Source: Sulfuricurvum sp. (GTDB taxonomy: Bacteria > Campylobacterota > Campylobacteria > Campylobacterales > Sulfurimonadaceae). Taken from it: DNA of 64,000 nt. The position numbers and the translations under genes are program-made. The stretch lies in NCBI RefSeq assembly GCF_028713855.1, contig NZ_JAQTNN010000004.1:62001-126000 (forward strand), given 5' to 3'. Of the stretch, positions 47,741 through 56,753 are shown piece by piece. Within the stretch, counting starts at the first letter, position 1. The number at the start of each line of letters is the position of its first letter. Under the pieces are notes generated by a model. It searched no databases, had not been told where the DNA came from, and saw only the letters and a list, made by a program, of their open reading frames with translations.

Positions 47741-49008
47741 TGATTATCCCCTCTAATCTGCTCGCAGGAAAAAAAATCCTCCTCGGTGTTACCGGGTCGA
47801 TTGCGGCGTATAAATCGCTCGAATTACTCCGTTTCTATATCAAAGCCGGAGCTGAGGTACGGGTTGTTATGTCCCCTGCCGCCAAAAAGTTCATCGCACC
47901 TCTCTCATTCGAAGCCCTCAGCCGCAACCGTGTCCTCGATGACACCAACGAATCCTGGGCGGACGATTTTAACCATATCAAGATTTCGCAGTGGGCGGAT
48001 GTGATGGTTATCGCCCCCGCTACCGCAAACACGATTGCCAAACTTGCCAACGGGATCGCTGATACGATCCTCACCCAATGTGCCTTGGCGTTTTCAGGGA
48101 TCAAACTCATCGCCCCATCAGCGAACACCAATATGATCCAAAACCCGATGATCCAAGCCTCCCAAAAAATGCTTGCCATCGCGAATTACGAAATCATCGC
48201 TCCCCAAACCAAAGAACTGGCCTGTCAAGTGGTCGGGGAAGGTGCAATGGCAGAACCGCAAGAAATTTTTTGGCAGAGCGCTAAAATTTTGCTCAAAAAC
48301 GATTTTTGGTCTGACCGCCGTGTTATCGTCACAGGTGGAGGCACCATCGAGAAACTCGATGACGTCCGAACGATCAGTAATCGTTCCAGCGGCAAAATGG
48401 CCTCCGCGCTTGCTACCGCACTCTTTTTACGCGGCGCGGATGTCAACCTGATCGCAACCCGTTTTGAAAACGATTTGCCACAGGGGATTCATACTATCGA
48501 TGTGGAAAGTTCCCAAGAGATGAATGAATACCTCACCGACTCGATCCGTATCGCTAAAAAAGGGAAACTTTCCAAACCTTCCCTCATCCACGATGAGCCG
48601 ATTGCTTTGATCCGAAAAGAGCCGTTTTTATTTATGGCGGCGGCGGTCAGCGACTATCTCCCGCTCCATCCTCAAAACGGTAAGCTGAAAAAAGAGATGC
48701 TTGGGGAAGACTGGAACATTCCGATGAAACAAAATATCGATTTATTGAGTGCATGCAATAAAGAGGGGATCAAAACCGTCGCTTTCAAAGCCGAAACCGA
48801 TCCTTCCGTTGCATCGGCAAATGCCCGCACTCTTTTGGAACGCAAAGGGGTCGATGCGGTATGTCTGAACGTTATTGACGAGAGCAACCCGTTCGGCGGA
48901 GATTCCAACGCTATCGATTTTATTACGCGAAATGAAACAGTGAATCTCCCGAAAAACGATAAACTCACCGTTTCTTTGCGTATCTTAGAGCAGGCCGAAT
49001 CTTTATGA
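47740..49008 (+). CDS. coaBC: bifunctional phosphopantothenoylcysteine decarboxylase/synthetase CoaBC
   Basis: 422 residues. CoaC flavoprotein half begins GVTGSIAAYKSLELLR and has PATANTIAKLANGIAD; CoaB half begins VIVTGGGTIEKLDDVRTISN near 191 and includes AAVSDYLP. The two steps form 4'-phosphopantetheine for coenzyme A. Overlaps glmU by one base and uppS by four. Confidence 0.96.
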   Translation: MIIPSNLLAGKKILLGVTGSIAAYKSLELLRFYIKAGAEVRVVMSPAAKKFIAPLSFEALSRNRVLDDTNESWADDFNHIKISQWADVMVIAPATANTIAKLANGIADTILTQCALAFSGIKLIAPSANTNMIQNPMIQASQKMLAIANYEIIAPQTKELACQVVGEGAMAEPQEIFWQSAKILLKNDFWSDRRVIVTGGGTIEKLDDVRTISNRSSGKMASALATALFLRGADVNLIATRFENDLPQGIHTIDVESSQEMNEYLTDSIRIAKKGKLSKPSLIHDEPIALIRKEPFLFMAAAVSDYLPLHPQNGKLKKEMLGEDWNIPMKQNIDLLSACNKEGIKTVAFKAETDPSVASANARTLLERKGVDAVCLNVIDESNPFGGDSNAIDFITRNETVNLPKNDKLTVSLRILEQAESL

Positions 49009-49682
49009 GCAATCAACCGCGTCACATCGCGATTATTATGGACGGAAACGGCCGATGGGCTACCGCACAGGGGAAAAGTCGCACCTACGGTCATGAGCGC
49101 GGAGCCGAAACAGTACGCGCCATCACCACCTACTGTGCACGCCACAGCGACATCGATCGTCTAAGCCTCTACGCTTTCAGTACCGAGAATTGGAAGCGTC
49201 CGAAAATCGAAGTGGAATTTCTGATGAAACTCCTAGAACGCTACCTCAAAAGCGAATGTTCAACCTATCTGGAGGGAAACATCCGATTCGAACCGATCGG
49301 TGATCTTAGCCTCTTTTCCAAATCGCTTCGCAAGATAATCAATGATGTTCAAAATGCGACGGCAAACTGCAACGGATTGGTACAAAGTCTGGCATTAAAC
49401 TATGGAAGCCGTGATGAAATTGTCCGAGCCATAAATGCCCTGCGCAATGAAGAATCCATTACGGAAGAATCTCTCAGCAATGCACTCGATTGTACCCATG
49501 ATATCGATTTGCTCATCCGTACCGGCGGCGATCATCGGCTGTCGAATTTTCTCCTCTGGCAGGCTGCGTATGCGGAACTTTTCTTTACCGACACGCTGTG
49601 GCCCGAATTTACCGCCGATGAACTCGAAACGATTATCAAAAAATTCAAAACCGTCGAGAGACGATTCGGAGGATTAAATTGA
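49005..49682 (+). CDS. uppS: undecaprenyl diphosphate synthase
   Basis: 225 residues. Cis-prenyltransferase motifs IIMDGNGRWAT near 9-18, YGHERGAE, YAFSTENWKRP and IRTGGDHRLSNFLLWQ are intact. It makes the lipid carrier for peptidoglycan and LPS. ATGA overlap with coaBC; the following gene starts within its stop (TTGA). Confidence 0.96.
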   Translation: MSNQPRHIAIIMDGNGRWATAQGKSRTYGHERGAETVRAITTYCARHSDIDRLSLYAFSTENWKRPKIEVEFLMKLLERYLKSECSTYLEGNIRFEPIGDLSLFSKSLRKIINDVQNATANCNGLVQSLALNYGSRDEIVRAINALRNEESITEESLSNALDCTHDIDLLIRTGGDHRLSNFLLWQAAYAELFFTDTLWPEFTADELETIIKKFKTVERRFGGLN

Positions 49683-50431
49683 GCGAACTGTTTTTTGTCT
49701 TTATCATTGGGGCGGCCATCGGCTCGTTTCTCAATGTCCTCATCCTCCGTACCCCGCGTGATGAGAGTGTCTCGTTCCCTGCTTCACACTGTATGAGCTG
49801 TAATACCCCGCTGCGTGCATGGCACAACATCCCTATCCTCTCATGGCTCTTTTTACGCGGAAAATGTGCGTTTTGCGGTGAAAAAATCTCCGTTCAGTAC
49901 CCATTTATTGAAGCACTCAGCGGTCTTATCTTTGTCTTTAGTGCTATAAAACTGGGGGTTTCGGTTCAAGGATTCGGCGTTGCATTGACGTTTGATCTCT
50001 TGCTCGCCCTATCAGTGATCGATTACCGCTACAAAATGGTTCCTGACAGTATCAATCTCGCCGCATTGACGGTTGCCATGATCAGTGCAACCTCCCTCGG
50101 ACAGCTCGGTTATAATTTCACCAATGCCCTTTTGTTTGCCGGAGGATTTACCCTCCTTCGTTTTTACCTCTCCTACGCCATTAAAAAAGAGGCGATGGGC
50201 GAAGCCGATATTATGATTGCCGCGACGATGGGAGCATTACTCGGGGTAAAATTGGGACTCGTTGCGATTTTCGTAGGTGCAGTGATCGCCCTTCCGGCCT
50301 TATTACTGACCCAAGGAGAGAGCGAAGATTCCAAACAGCTTCCGTTCATCCCCTTTTTGGCAATGGGATGCTGGATCGTACTGATGTTTGATACCTATGT
50401 AAGCGCATATTTGGCGGGGTTGTATGGATAA
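49679..50431 (+). CDS. type 4 prepilin peptidase (leader peptidase/methylase)
   Basis: 250 residues, mostly membrane helices. N-terminal zinc site CMSCNTPL and CAFCGEK, then the two catalytic aspartates in SVIDYRYKMVPD and GEADIMIAATMGA. It cleaves and N-methylates prepilins of type IV pili or type II secretion; no pilin gene is in the window. Start is TTG at 49679, overlapping the uppS stop. Confidence 0.92.
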   Translation: MSELFFVFIIGAAIGSFLNVLILRTPRDESVSFPASHCMSCNTPLRAWHNIPILSWLFLRGKCAFCGEKISVQYPFIEALSGLIFVFSAIKLGVSVQGFGVALTFDLLLALSVIDYRYKMVPDSINLAALTVAMISATSLGQLGYNFTNALLFAGGFTLLRFYLSYAIKKEAMGEADIMIAATMGALLGVKLGLVAIFVGAVIALPALLLTQGESEDSKQLPFIPFLAMGCWIVLMFDTYVSAYLAGLYG

Positions 50432-51446
50432 ATTACGCCACTATATTTTATCAAACTTATCGATTCTCTTTTTCTCGATTTTTTTGCCCCTTTTTGCGAT
50501 AGCCTCGGTCATTTTTATGATCAAACTCGCTACCTACACGGCGGTCATTCAGCTCAGTATCTTGGAAATGGCTAAGCTCTATCTCTTTGTATTGCCGGAG
50601 CTGTTGTTTTATACCCTGCCGATCGCATTTGTCGTCGGAGCCGCATTGACCCTCTATCGCCTCTCGAATGACAACGAAATGGTCGTCGTCTTTTCGCTGG
50701 GTATTTCACCCTCGTTTATCGCCCGAGTATTAGCCGTTCCGGCACTGCTGCTCACGCTGCTTCTACTGATCGATTTTTTACTCGTTACCCCGTATATCAA
50801 AATCATCTCAGCCAATTTCGTCGATCACAAAAGAGCCGAAGCCAAATTCAACCTTACCGCTTCCGAATTCGGGCACAGTTTCGGAGACTGGATGCTCTTC
50901 ATCAACAAAAGCGATGAACAGACCCGCGCGTTCAGTGATGTAGTATTGTTCAACAAAAAGATGAAAGACGAGATTCTCATCACCGCTAAAAGTGCCGAAT
51001 TGCTCAATAACAAAGGGGTATTACAACTCCGTCTGCGTGAAGGGGAAAGTTACAGCTACGATGATGAAACCCTGAAAAAAATGATTTTTAAAATCGCGTA
51101 CATCAATGACATGATGAGCAGTGAAGAGACTATTTACCTTGACGCTATCGACTACTGGACCAACAGTGATTTGCGAGAGCGTAAAGATCAACGCCTTATC
51201 ACCAACACGCTACTAAGCCTTTTCCCGCTTATCTCAGTCTTTTTGGTCATTGCTCTGGGAGTCGTTCATGCCCGTCATCAAAAACGGTGGATTTACCTAT
51301 GGCTTTTCCTCTCCATCATCGGATTTTATTCCGCCGCCATACTCACCCAAAAATGGCTTGGCTTCCATACGATCTGGGCAGTTGCTCTTTTGTGGCTCCT
51401 CATCACGTACGGTTTTTATAAACGTCTGGTAGGACAACGATTTTGA
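50424..51446 (+). CDS. lptF: LptF/LptG-family lipopolysaccharide export permease
   Basis: 340 residues. Three N-terminal and three C-terminal helices surround a periplasmic beta domain, the YjgP/YjgQ layout (AFVVGAALTLYRLSNDNEMVVVFSLGIS is diagnostic). With LptB it extracts LPS from the inner membrane. Whether it is LptF or LptG is not decided. It overlaps the peptidase by 8 bases and truA by 4. Confidence 0.86.
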   Translation: MDKLRHYILSNLSILFFSIFLPLFAIASVIFMIKLATYTAVIQLSILEMAKLYLFVLPELLFYTLPIAFVVGAALTLYRLSNDNEMVVVFSLGISPSFIARVLAVPALLLTLLLLIDFLLVTPYIKIISANFVDHKRAEAKFNLTASEFGHSFGDWMLFINKSDEQTRAFSDVVLFNKKMKDEILITAKSAELLNNKGVLQLRLREGESYSYDDETLKKMIFKIAYINDMMSSEETIYLDAIDYWTNSDLRERKDQRLITNTLLSLFPLISVFLVIALGVVHARHQKRWIYLWLFLSIIGFYSAAILTQKWLGFHTIWAVALLWLLITYGFYKRLVGQRF

Positions 51447-52171
51447 ATCGTGCCAAAATCACCATGAGCTACAACGGCTCGGCGTTTCTAGGCTCACAGC
51501 AACAACCCACGACGCACGAAACCGTTATCGGAACCCTCCTTATCGCCCTCAAACGGCTCAAAATCAACTCCGCACCCAAAGGCTCAGGCCGAACCGATCG
51601 CGGCGTTCATGCCACCCATCAGGTGATGCACATCGACCTGCCGCTGTTTTGGGATGACCTCCCCCGTCTCAAAGATATGCTCAACCTCCAGCTCCCCAAC
51701 ACATTGCGGATTTTACGCATCGAGTTTGTAGAGGGCGAATTCCACGCCCGCTACAGTGCCAAAAAACGGGTTTACCGTTATCTCATCAAAGAGGGAACTA
51801 CCAACCCTTTCGAGGATAATTTCGTCACCTTCGTCCCCAATCTCAACCGTGAGATCATTACTGATGCGATCAAATGTTTCGAGGGAGCTCATAGTTTTGA
51901 ATTCTTTAAAAAAAGCGGCAACGACTTGGAGCACTTTACCCGTATGATCTATCGCGCCTACGCCTACTCTCACAAAGGGTATTTTGTCCTCGTGTTCGAG
52001 GGGAATGGATTTTTACGCTCCCAAATCCGTCTGATGGTCGGTTTTTTACTCCGTATCTCAGCAGGGAAAGCGACGAAAGAGCAGCTTATCGAGCAATTGA
52101 ATTGCATTAAGCGGTACTCGACGGATATCGCGCCGCATAATGGTTTATATCTGACACATATTAAATACTAA
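51443..52171 (+). CDS. truA: tRNA pseudouridine(38-40) synthase TruA
   Basis: 242 residues. Catalytic Asp in GSGRTDRGVHATHQ, KRVYRYLI, and FLRSQIRLMVGFLL are the TruA landmarks. Modifies the anticodon stem of several tRNAs. Start is TTG at 51443 (overlap with lptF). Last gene of the glmU operon, followed by a hairpin repeat that may end transcription. Confidence 0.94.
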   Translation: MNRAKITMSYNGSAFLGSQQQPTTHETVIGTLLIALKRLKINSAPKGSGRTDRGVHATHQVMHIDLPLFWDDLPRLKDMLNLQLPNTLRILRIEFVEGEFHARYSAKKRVYRYLIKEGTTNPFEDNFVTFVPNLNREIITDAIKCFEGAHSFEFFKKSGNDLEHFTRMIYRAYAYSHKGYFVLVFEGNGFLRSQIRLMVGFLLRISAGKATKEQLIEQLNCIKRYSTDIAPHNGLYLTHIKY

Positions 52172-52174
52172 ATT

Positions 52175-52250
52175 CCCGTCATTCCCGCGAAGGCGGGAAT
52201 CCAGCTTACCTTGGGATGGATCCCCGGATCAAGTCCGAGGATGACGGCAG
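52175..52250. repeat. palindromic REP-type element upstream of htpG
   Basis: Perfect stem ATTCCCGC (52181-52188) and GCGGGAAT (52193-52200), then a second conserved block GGATCCCCGGATCAAGTCCG. These CATTCCCGCGAAGGCGGGAATCC units are known as dispersed repeats in many proteobacteria. A related copy lies after htpG (54240-54310). Confidence 0.7.
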
Positions 52251-52294
52251 AGAACACCTTTAGTCAAATACACTAAACTTACTTGATATCTCTT

Positions 52295-52321
52295 GCATTA
52301 TTAATGCTATTTCGTTACAAT
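52295..52321 (+). promoter_or_regulatory. htpG promoter with dyad upstream
   Basis: -10 TACAAT at 52316-52321, 34 bases before the ATG. A perfect dyad GCATTA-T-TAATGC (52295-52307) sits 8 bases upstream of it and could be an operator. It matches neither CIRCE nor HspR boxes. Confidence 0.4.
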
Positions 52322-52355
52322 CATAGCTCAAATTTTAACCTTTAAGGATAGTCAC

Positions 52356-54236
52356 ATGGCAAAACATCAGTTCCAGACTGAAGTCTCACAAATCTTACAT
52401 CTCATGATTCACTCTTTGTACTCCAACAAAGAAATCTTCGTCCGTGAGCTCGTATCCAACAGCTCCGACGCACTCGATAAACTCAACATGCTCGTCCTCA
52501 CCGACGATGCCTACAAAGGGGTAAATTTCGCTCCTCGTATCGACATCATCATCGACAAAGAGGCGAAAACCCTTACGATTTCCGACAGCGGTATCGGTAT
52601 GAACGAAGCCGATCTCGTCGAAAACCTCGGAACCATCGCAAAATCGGGGACCAAAGCGTTCTTGGAAAAACTATCCGGCGATCAGAAAAAAGACTCCAAC
52701 CTTATCGGTCAGTTCGGTGTCGGTTTCTATGCGTCGTTTATGGTAGCAGACAAAGTGGAAGTTATTTCACGTAAAGCCGGAGAAGAGCAAGCCTACAAAT
52801 GGTCATCTATGGCAGGTTCTGAATATGACCTTGAGCCGGCAGAACGCGACAGTCACGGTACGAGCATCATCATGCACCTAAAAGACGATGAGAGCGAATT
52901 TCTAGAGACGCACCGCATCGACAGCATAATCAAAAAATACTCCAACCATATCCCATTCCCGATCTTCATGGACAAAGAGGAGTGGGTAGCCCCAGCCGAG
53001 GGTGAAGAAAAAGGTCACAACGAGACCAAAAACGTCCAAGTCAACAAAGCGAATGCATTATGGACAATCTCAAAAAGCGACATCACCGATGAAGAGTACA
53101 AAGATTTCTATTCGAGTATCGCCCACGATTCAAGCGAGCCGCTATTATGGATGCACAACAAAGCCGAGGGGACATTAGAGTACACTACCCTCTTCTACGT
53201 CCCTGCAAAAGCGCCGATGGACTTGTACCGCGTCGATTACCAAAGCGGTATCAAACTCTACATCAACCGTGTCTTCATCACTGACGATGAAAAAGAGCTT
53301 ATGCCAACCTACCTCCGTTTCCTACGCGGGGTAATCGACTCTGCCGACCTTCCATTGAACGTCAGCCGTGAAATCCTCCAAAGCAACCGCGTTATGGCGA
53401 AAATCAAAAACGCATCGGTCAAAAAAGTGCTCGGCGAACTCGCAAAAGTCTCTGAAAACGACGCAGAAAAATACGATGCGTTCTACAAAGAGTTCGGAAA
53501 TGTTCTCAAAGAGGGACTCTACAGCGACATGGGCAACCGTGAAAAAATCCTAGAGCTTCTCAAACTCAATACCCTCAATTCTGCCGAGCCGGTCATGTTC
53601 AGCAAATTCGTCGAGGGTGTAGATGCAGAGAAAAAAGAGATCTATTATATCAGTGCAAAAATGTCTCTTCAAATGCTCAAAAACTCTCCGGCGTTAGAGC
53701 GTTTCAAATCAAAAGGGATCGATGTATTGGTGCTCAACGAAGAGATCGACACGATCGTCTTCCCGATGGTAACCGAGTACAACGAGTATAAATTCGTCAA
53801 TGTTTCCGATGCGAAACTCGAAGAGTCCGAAGAGGAGAAAAAAGAGCACGAAGAGAAAGCCAAAGGGATGGAATCATTCGTTGGTCAGCTCCAAAATGCT
53901 CTCGGTGAGAACGTATCGAAAGTCGAAACGACGTTTGATCTCACTGACTCTGCGGTATGCTTGAGAGTCGATAAAGAAGACCAAGGGTACATGATGGCGC
54001 AGATGATGAAACAGTTCGGAAATATGGGTGGGGATTTCCCGGCTCCGAAACCGATCCTCCAAATCAATCCGAACCATGAGTTGATCAAAAAACTTAGTGA
54101 TTCAGCGGATATGAATCTCATCGATGATGCGGCGCATGTGTTGCTCGATCAAGCGAAACTCTATGAGGGTGAAACCCTTGCGGATACGGCAGGGTTTATC
54201 GCACGTTTAAATCGCATTATGGCGAAAGCGCTCTAA
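52356..54236 (+). CDS. htpG: chaperone HtpG (Hsp90)
   Basis: 626 residues, normal length. GHKL ATPase motifs: SNSSDALDKL near 34, DSGIGMNEADLVENLGTIAKSG and GQFGVGFYASFMVA; middle domain NVSREILQ; C-terminal dimerisation part with a long acidic, Glu/Lys-rich stretch (KLEESEEEKKEHEEKAKG) near 488-505. Stand-alone unit between two palindromic repeats. Confidence 0.97.
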   Translation: MAKHQFQTEVSQILHLMIHSLYSNKEIFVRELVSNSSDALDKLNMLVLTDDAYKGVNFAPRIDIIIDKEAKTLTISDSGIGMNEADLVENLGTIAKSGTKAFLEKLSGDQKKDSNLIGQFGVGFYASFMVADKVEVISRKAGEEQAYKWSSMAGSEYDLEPAERDSHGTSIIMHLKDDESEFLETHRIDSIIKKYSNHIPFPIFMDKEEWVAPAEGEEKGHNETKNVQVNKANALWTISKSDITDEEYKDFYSSIAHDSSEPLLWMHNKAEGTLEYTTLFYVPAKAPMDLYRVDYQSGIKLYINRVFITDDEKELMPTYLRFLRGVIDSADLPLNVSREILQSNRVMAKIKNASVKKVLGELAKVSENDAEKYDAFYKEFGNVLKEGLYSDMGNREKILELLKLNTLNSAEPVMFSKFVEGVDAEKKEIYYISAKMSLQMLKNSPALERFKSKGIDVLVLNEEIDTIVFPMVTEYNEYKFVNVSDAKLEESEEEKKEHEEKAKGMESFVGQLQNALGENVSKVETTFDLTDSAVCLRVDKEDQGYMMAQMMKQFGNMGGDFPAPKPILQINPNHELIKKLSDSADMNLIDDAAHVLLDQAKLYEGETLADTAGFIARLNRIMAKAL

Positions 54237-54239
54237 TCT

Positions 54240-54310
54240 CTCCATCATTCCCGACTTGATCGGGAATCCATCCCCATTTTCCCCGTTATTCCTGCGAAGG
54301 CGGGAAGAAA
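54240..54310. repeat. second palindromic REP-type element, downstream of htpG
   Basis: Perfect stem ATTCCCGA (54247-54254) and TCGGGAAT (54260-54267), then a partial second unit TTATTCCTGCGAAGGCGGGA (54287-54306). Marks the border between the housekeeping part and the AT-rich accessory island. Confidence 0.7.
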
Positions 54311-54412
54311 AATTTAGCTCTACTCCTATACTAAAGCTTTTTACTGTTTTTAAATAATTTTTGTTAAAATTGTTATAAATATTTTATTTTTTAAGAAAGT
54401 GGCAAAATAGTT

Positions 54413-55342
54413 ATGAAAGACATGTTTTTATGGATCAAAAACAACTTATCGCATTTATTCTCACTCATTGGTATTCTACTAACGATTTATTTTTCTGTCT
54501 ATTATATTCCTCAATATTCAGAAGATTTAAAACATAAGCGTATAGAAGGAATAAACAATGAGCTTATAGGCACCATTCAAGAACTTGTCTATAATCAACA
54601 GCAAATAGATCTTCACGATATAGAAACATTGATCAAAGGTAAAGAACTAAGAGATAATGTAAATTACCCTTATAGCGTAGATGAACTCCTTATACAAGTT
54701 CAAGAAAGTTTTGTATCAAATAAATTCATTACCCTAGAATCACGAAAAAAACTGGTTGAAACAATAGATTCAATTCGAGCAACAATTAAACCTATCAAAG
54801 ATCAAAATGAACTAAAAGAACCTAAAAAATTCAATTGGCTTTCACTATTTTCAGCACTATTAGGAATAATATCTTCTTTATTCGCTACATATAGTCTTGC
54901 CTCCAGGGTAAGCAAACAAAGAGAAGAAGAAGTTACAGAACGCGTAATTGAACAAAATGAAATTTTTCAAGACAAAATCAAAAAAGCATTTGAGTTTGAA
55001 GAATTTGTTGGGAAAAAACTTGAATTACTATATGGAGTGGAATCAGTTATTCGTCAAGGGCCAATTAATACTGGAGTAGATTTCATTATAATGAAAAATA
55101 AAAAGCCAGTATTTGCAGTTGAAGTGAAATTCTCTGATAACATCGTTTCAGCTAATACAATATATAAACTTATACCACTTGTTCAAAGTATCGGTTGCCC
55201 AGTTATTGTTGTTAGTAATAAAGAGCCATCCCAATTGGCTTTAAATCTCTTGAATAAGACTAACTCTGAACTAAAAAATAAGATAAAAATAATAACAATT
55301 AATGAACTTGAAAATATTGAACATATTATTCAATCTGATTAA
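54413..55342 (+). CDS. membrane-anchored PD-(D/E)XK nuclease-like protein
   Basis: 309 residues, very AT-rich and unlike its neighbours in base use. Membrane helices at about 12-31 and 143-161 flank a 110-residue helical segment; a coiled coil follows. The C-terminal 110 residues look like a restriction endonuclease-like fold: Glu197 in a helix (FEFEEFVGKKLELL), Asp223 (GVDFII) and Glu237-Val-Lys239 (VEVKFSD), the D-x13-ExK pattern. This places a nuclease-like domain at the inner membrane. Function is unknown; defence against incoming DNA or DNA uptake are possibilities. The catalytic set is inferred from motifs only. Confidence 0.7.
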   Translation: MKDMFLWIKNNLSHLFSLIGILLTIYFSVYYIPQYSEDLKHKRIEGINNELIGTIQELVYNQQQIDLHDIETLIKGKELRDNVNYPYSVDELLIQVQESFVSNKFITLESRKKLVETIDSIRATIKPIKDQNELKEPKKFNWLSLFSALLGIISSLFATYSLASRVSKQREEEVTERVIEQNEIFQDKIKKAFEFEEFVGKKLELLYGVESVIRQGPINTGVDFIIMKNKKPVFAVEVKFSDNIVSANTIYKLIPLVQSIGCPVIVVSNKEPSQLALNLLNKTNSELKNKIKIITINELENIEHIIQSD

Positions 55343-55360
55343 TGAAAAAAGAAGACAGGC

Positions 55361-55420
55361 TACTTTTTTTCCCTTCCCTCACCCCACATTTCAAATCTTC
55401 TCTGTACTTTACTCTTTACG
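55361..55420 (+). repeat. copy 1 of a 60-bp direct repeat, after the nuclease-like gene
   Basis: Begins TACTTTTTTTCCCTTCCCTC and aligns without gaps to 56391-56450 at about 47 of 60 positions. Pyrimidine-rich, 19 bases after the stop. The rest of 55343-55577 is plain AT-rich sequence. Confidence 0.65.
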
Positions 55421-55577
55421 AGAACCTTTTCTTCTTAAGATATTACATCAATAAATAGTGTTTTCATAGCTCTACATTCTTAAGGAATTAGTAGTAGAAA
55501 CTATTAATAAACTATATAATATTTAATTTTATTATATTTTGATATAAAATTATTATATTTCGAAATAAGGATAAACA

Positions 55578-56348
55578 ATGAAATCTTCGAAAATTGCCTT
55601 ATTTGCTTCTCTCATCCTTCTAACTGGATGTGCATCGATGGAGGAGTTTAAACCTTCAACAAATCCTATTATATCTATTCGTTCAAATTGGAATGAACAA
55701 GTTGCTCAAAGTTTTATCGATGGAACATATAAGAATCGATATAACGAACTCATGTCTAAAATGGGATCCGAAGAAGAAGCGAAAAATGAGCGTAACCGCC
55801 AAATTTATCTAATGATCAATGGGATTGATTCCTATTATGACCGTGAAATTAAAGGTAAGTTAATCACAGGTAAAGCAGCCATGAATACATCATACGACAT
55901 ATTGTTACTAGCATTAACTGGAACAGCGTCATTTGCAGGAGGTGAAACACCTCAAGTTCTCTCTGCTGTAGCTACTGCTATTCAAGGGACTAAAGCTTCT
56001 ATCGATAAAAATTTCTTTCAAAACAACTCCGAAATAATGTTAGTTATCAAAATGGACCAACTGCGTGCTGAGGTTTATACTGACATACAGCAATCCATAA
56101 AGCAATCTTGCCAAGATTATCCACTTGAAGCTGCAATGAGAGATGTAATTCGATACTACAGTGCAGGAACAATGAAAAGCGCAATTATTGCTATTGTAAA
56201 TGAAGCAGGAACAAAGTTGCAACAAGCAGAAGAAAAATCAAAAGAACTCTTAAAATCCAATACTGATATGGCTACGCAAAAAGAGCAACTTAAATTACAG
56301 AAAGATCAATTAGAAATACAAATAAAACGCAAAGAACTTAATCTGTAA
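55578..56348 (+). CDS. AT-rich lipoprotein with C-terminal coiled coil
   Basis: 256 residues with a lipoprotein signal peptide ending LLTGC (lipidated Cys18). The middle (about 60-200) is helical with a small Ala/Gly-rich stretch (LLALTGTASFAGGE), and the last 45 residues are a Lys/Glu/Gln-rich coiled coil. No family recognised. It is the second member of the AT-rich island and, like the first, is followed by a copy of the 60-bp repeat. The ribosome binding site is AAGG at about 55567. Confidence 0.75.
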   Translation: MKSSKIALFASLILLTGCASMEEFKPSTNPIISIRSNWNEQVAQSFIDGTYKNRYNELMSKMGSEEEAKNERNRQIYLMINGIDSYYDREIKGKLITGKAAMNTSYDILLLALTGTASFAGGETPQVLSAVATAIQGTKASIDKNFFQNNSEIMLVIKMDQLRAEVYTDIQQSIKQSCQDYPLEAAMRDVIRYYSAGTMKSAIIAIVNEAGTKLQQAEEKSKELLKSNTDMATQKEQLKLQKDQLEIQIKRKELNL

Positions 56349-56390
56349 ATGATTTTGACTGCTTACAAAAAAATAAAGAAGGGACTATGA

Positions 56391-56450
56391 TACTTTTTTC
56401 CCAATCCCTCACTCCACATTTCAAACTTCCTCCCTACTTTTCTGTTTAGC
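56391..56450 (+). repeat. copy 2 of the 60-bp direct repeat, after the lipoprotein gene
   Basis: Aligns gap-free to 55361-55420. Copies 1 and 2 bracket the lipoprotein gene in direct orientation, 1030 bases apart. Confidence 0.65.
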
Positions 56451-56472
56451 CGAAAAGTAGCAAAAGAGCATA

Positions 56473-56680
56473 CCGCGATCCAAGAACACTCGTTCCTCTC
56501 GGCACTACTGCCTTCGGAACGGCTCTAGGTATTGGATCGCGGGAATAATTTAAATAGAATCATGCCTTGCGACACCACACAGAGCAAGGTCGTTCGCCGT
56601 AGGGCGAAACGTACCGCCAGCGATTTGGCGCAAGGCGATTTTCTTTTCGTTCTTTTCTTATGAAAAAGAAAAGGACATAA
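56473..56680. other. structured intergenic region with nested inverted repeats
   Basis: Within the 405-base non-coding stretch 56349-56753. Outer arms CCGCGATCCAA (56473-56483) and TTGGATCGCGG (56532-56542) enclose CGTTCC (56491-56496) and GGAACG (56516-56521). A second unit has GCCTTGCG (56564-56571) and CGCAAGGC (56629-56636) enclosing CGTTCGCC (56591-56598) and its near-complement (56603-56611). A pyrimidine/purine hairpin follows (about 56640-56680). It may be a non-coding RNA or a mobile palindromic repeat. Confidence 0.55.
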
Positions 56681-56753
56681 TCTTTCATACTGCAATATAT
56701 TTTCAAAACACCCTATCAAAGTATTACACTATTTTTTAAAAAGGGAGTTGACT

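Noticed and set aside
55361-56450. Repeats as integron attC sites
   Set aside because: No paired core sites of the GTTRRRY/RYYYAAC type and no integrase gene are seen.
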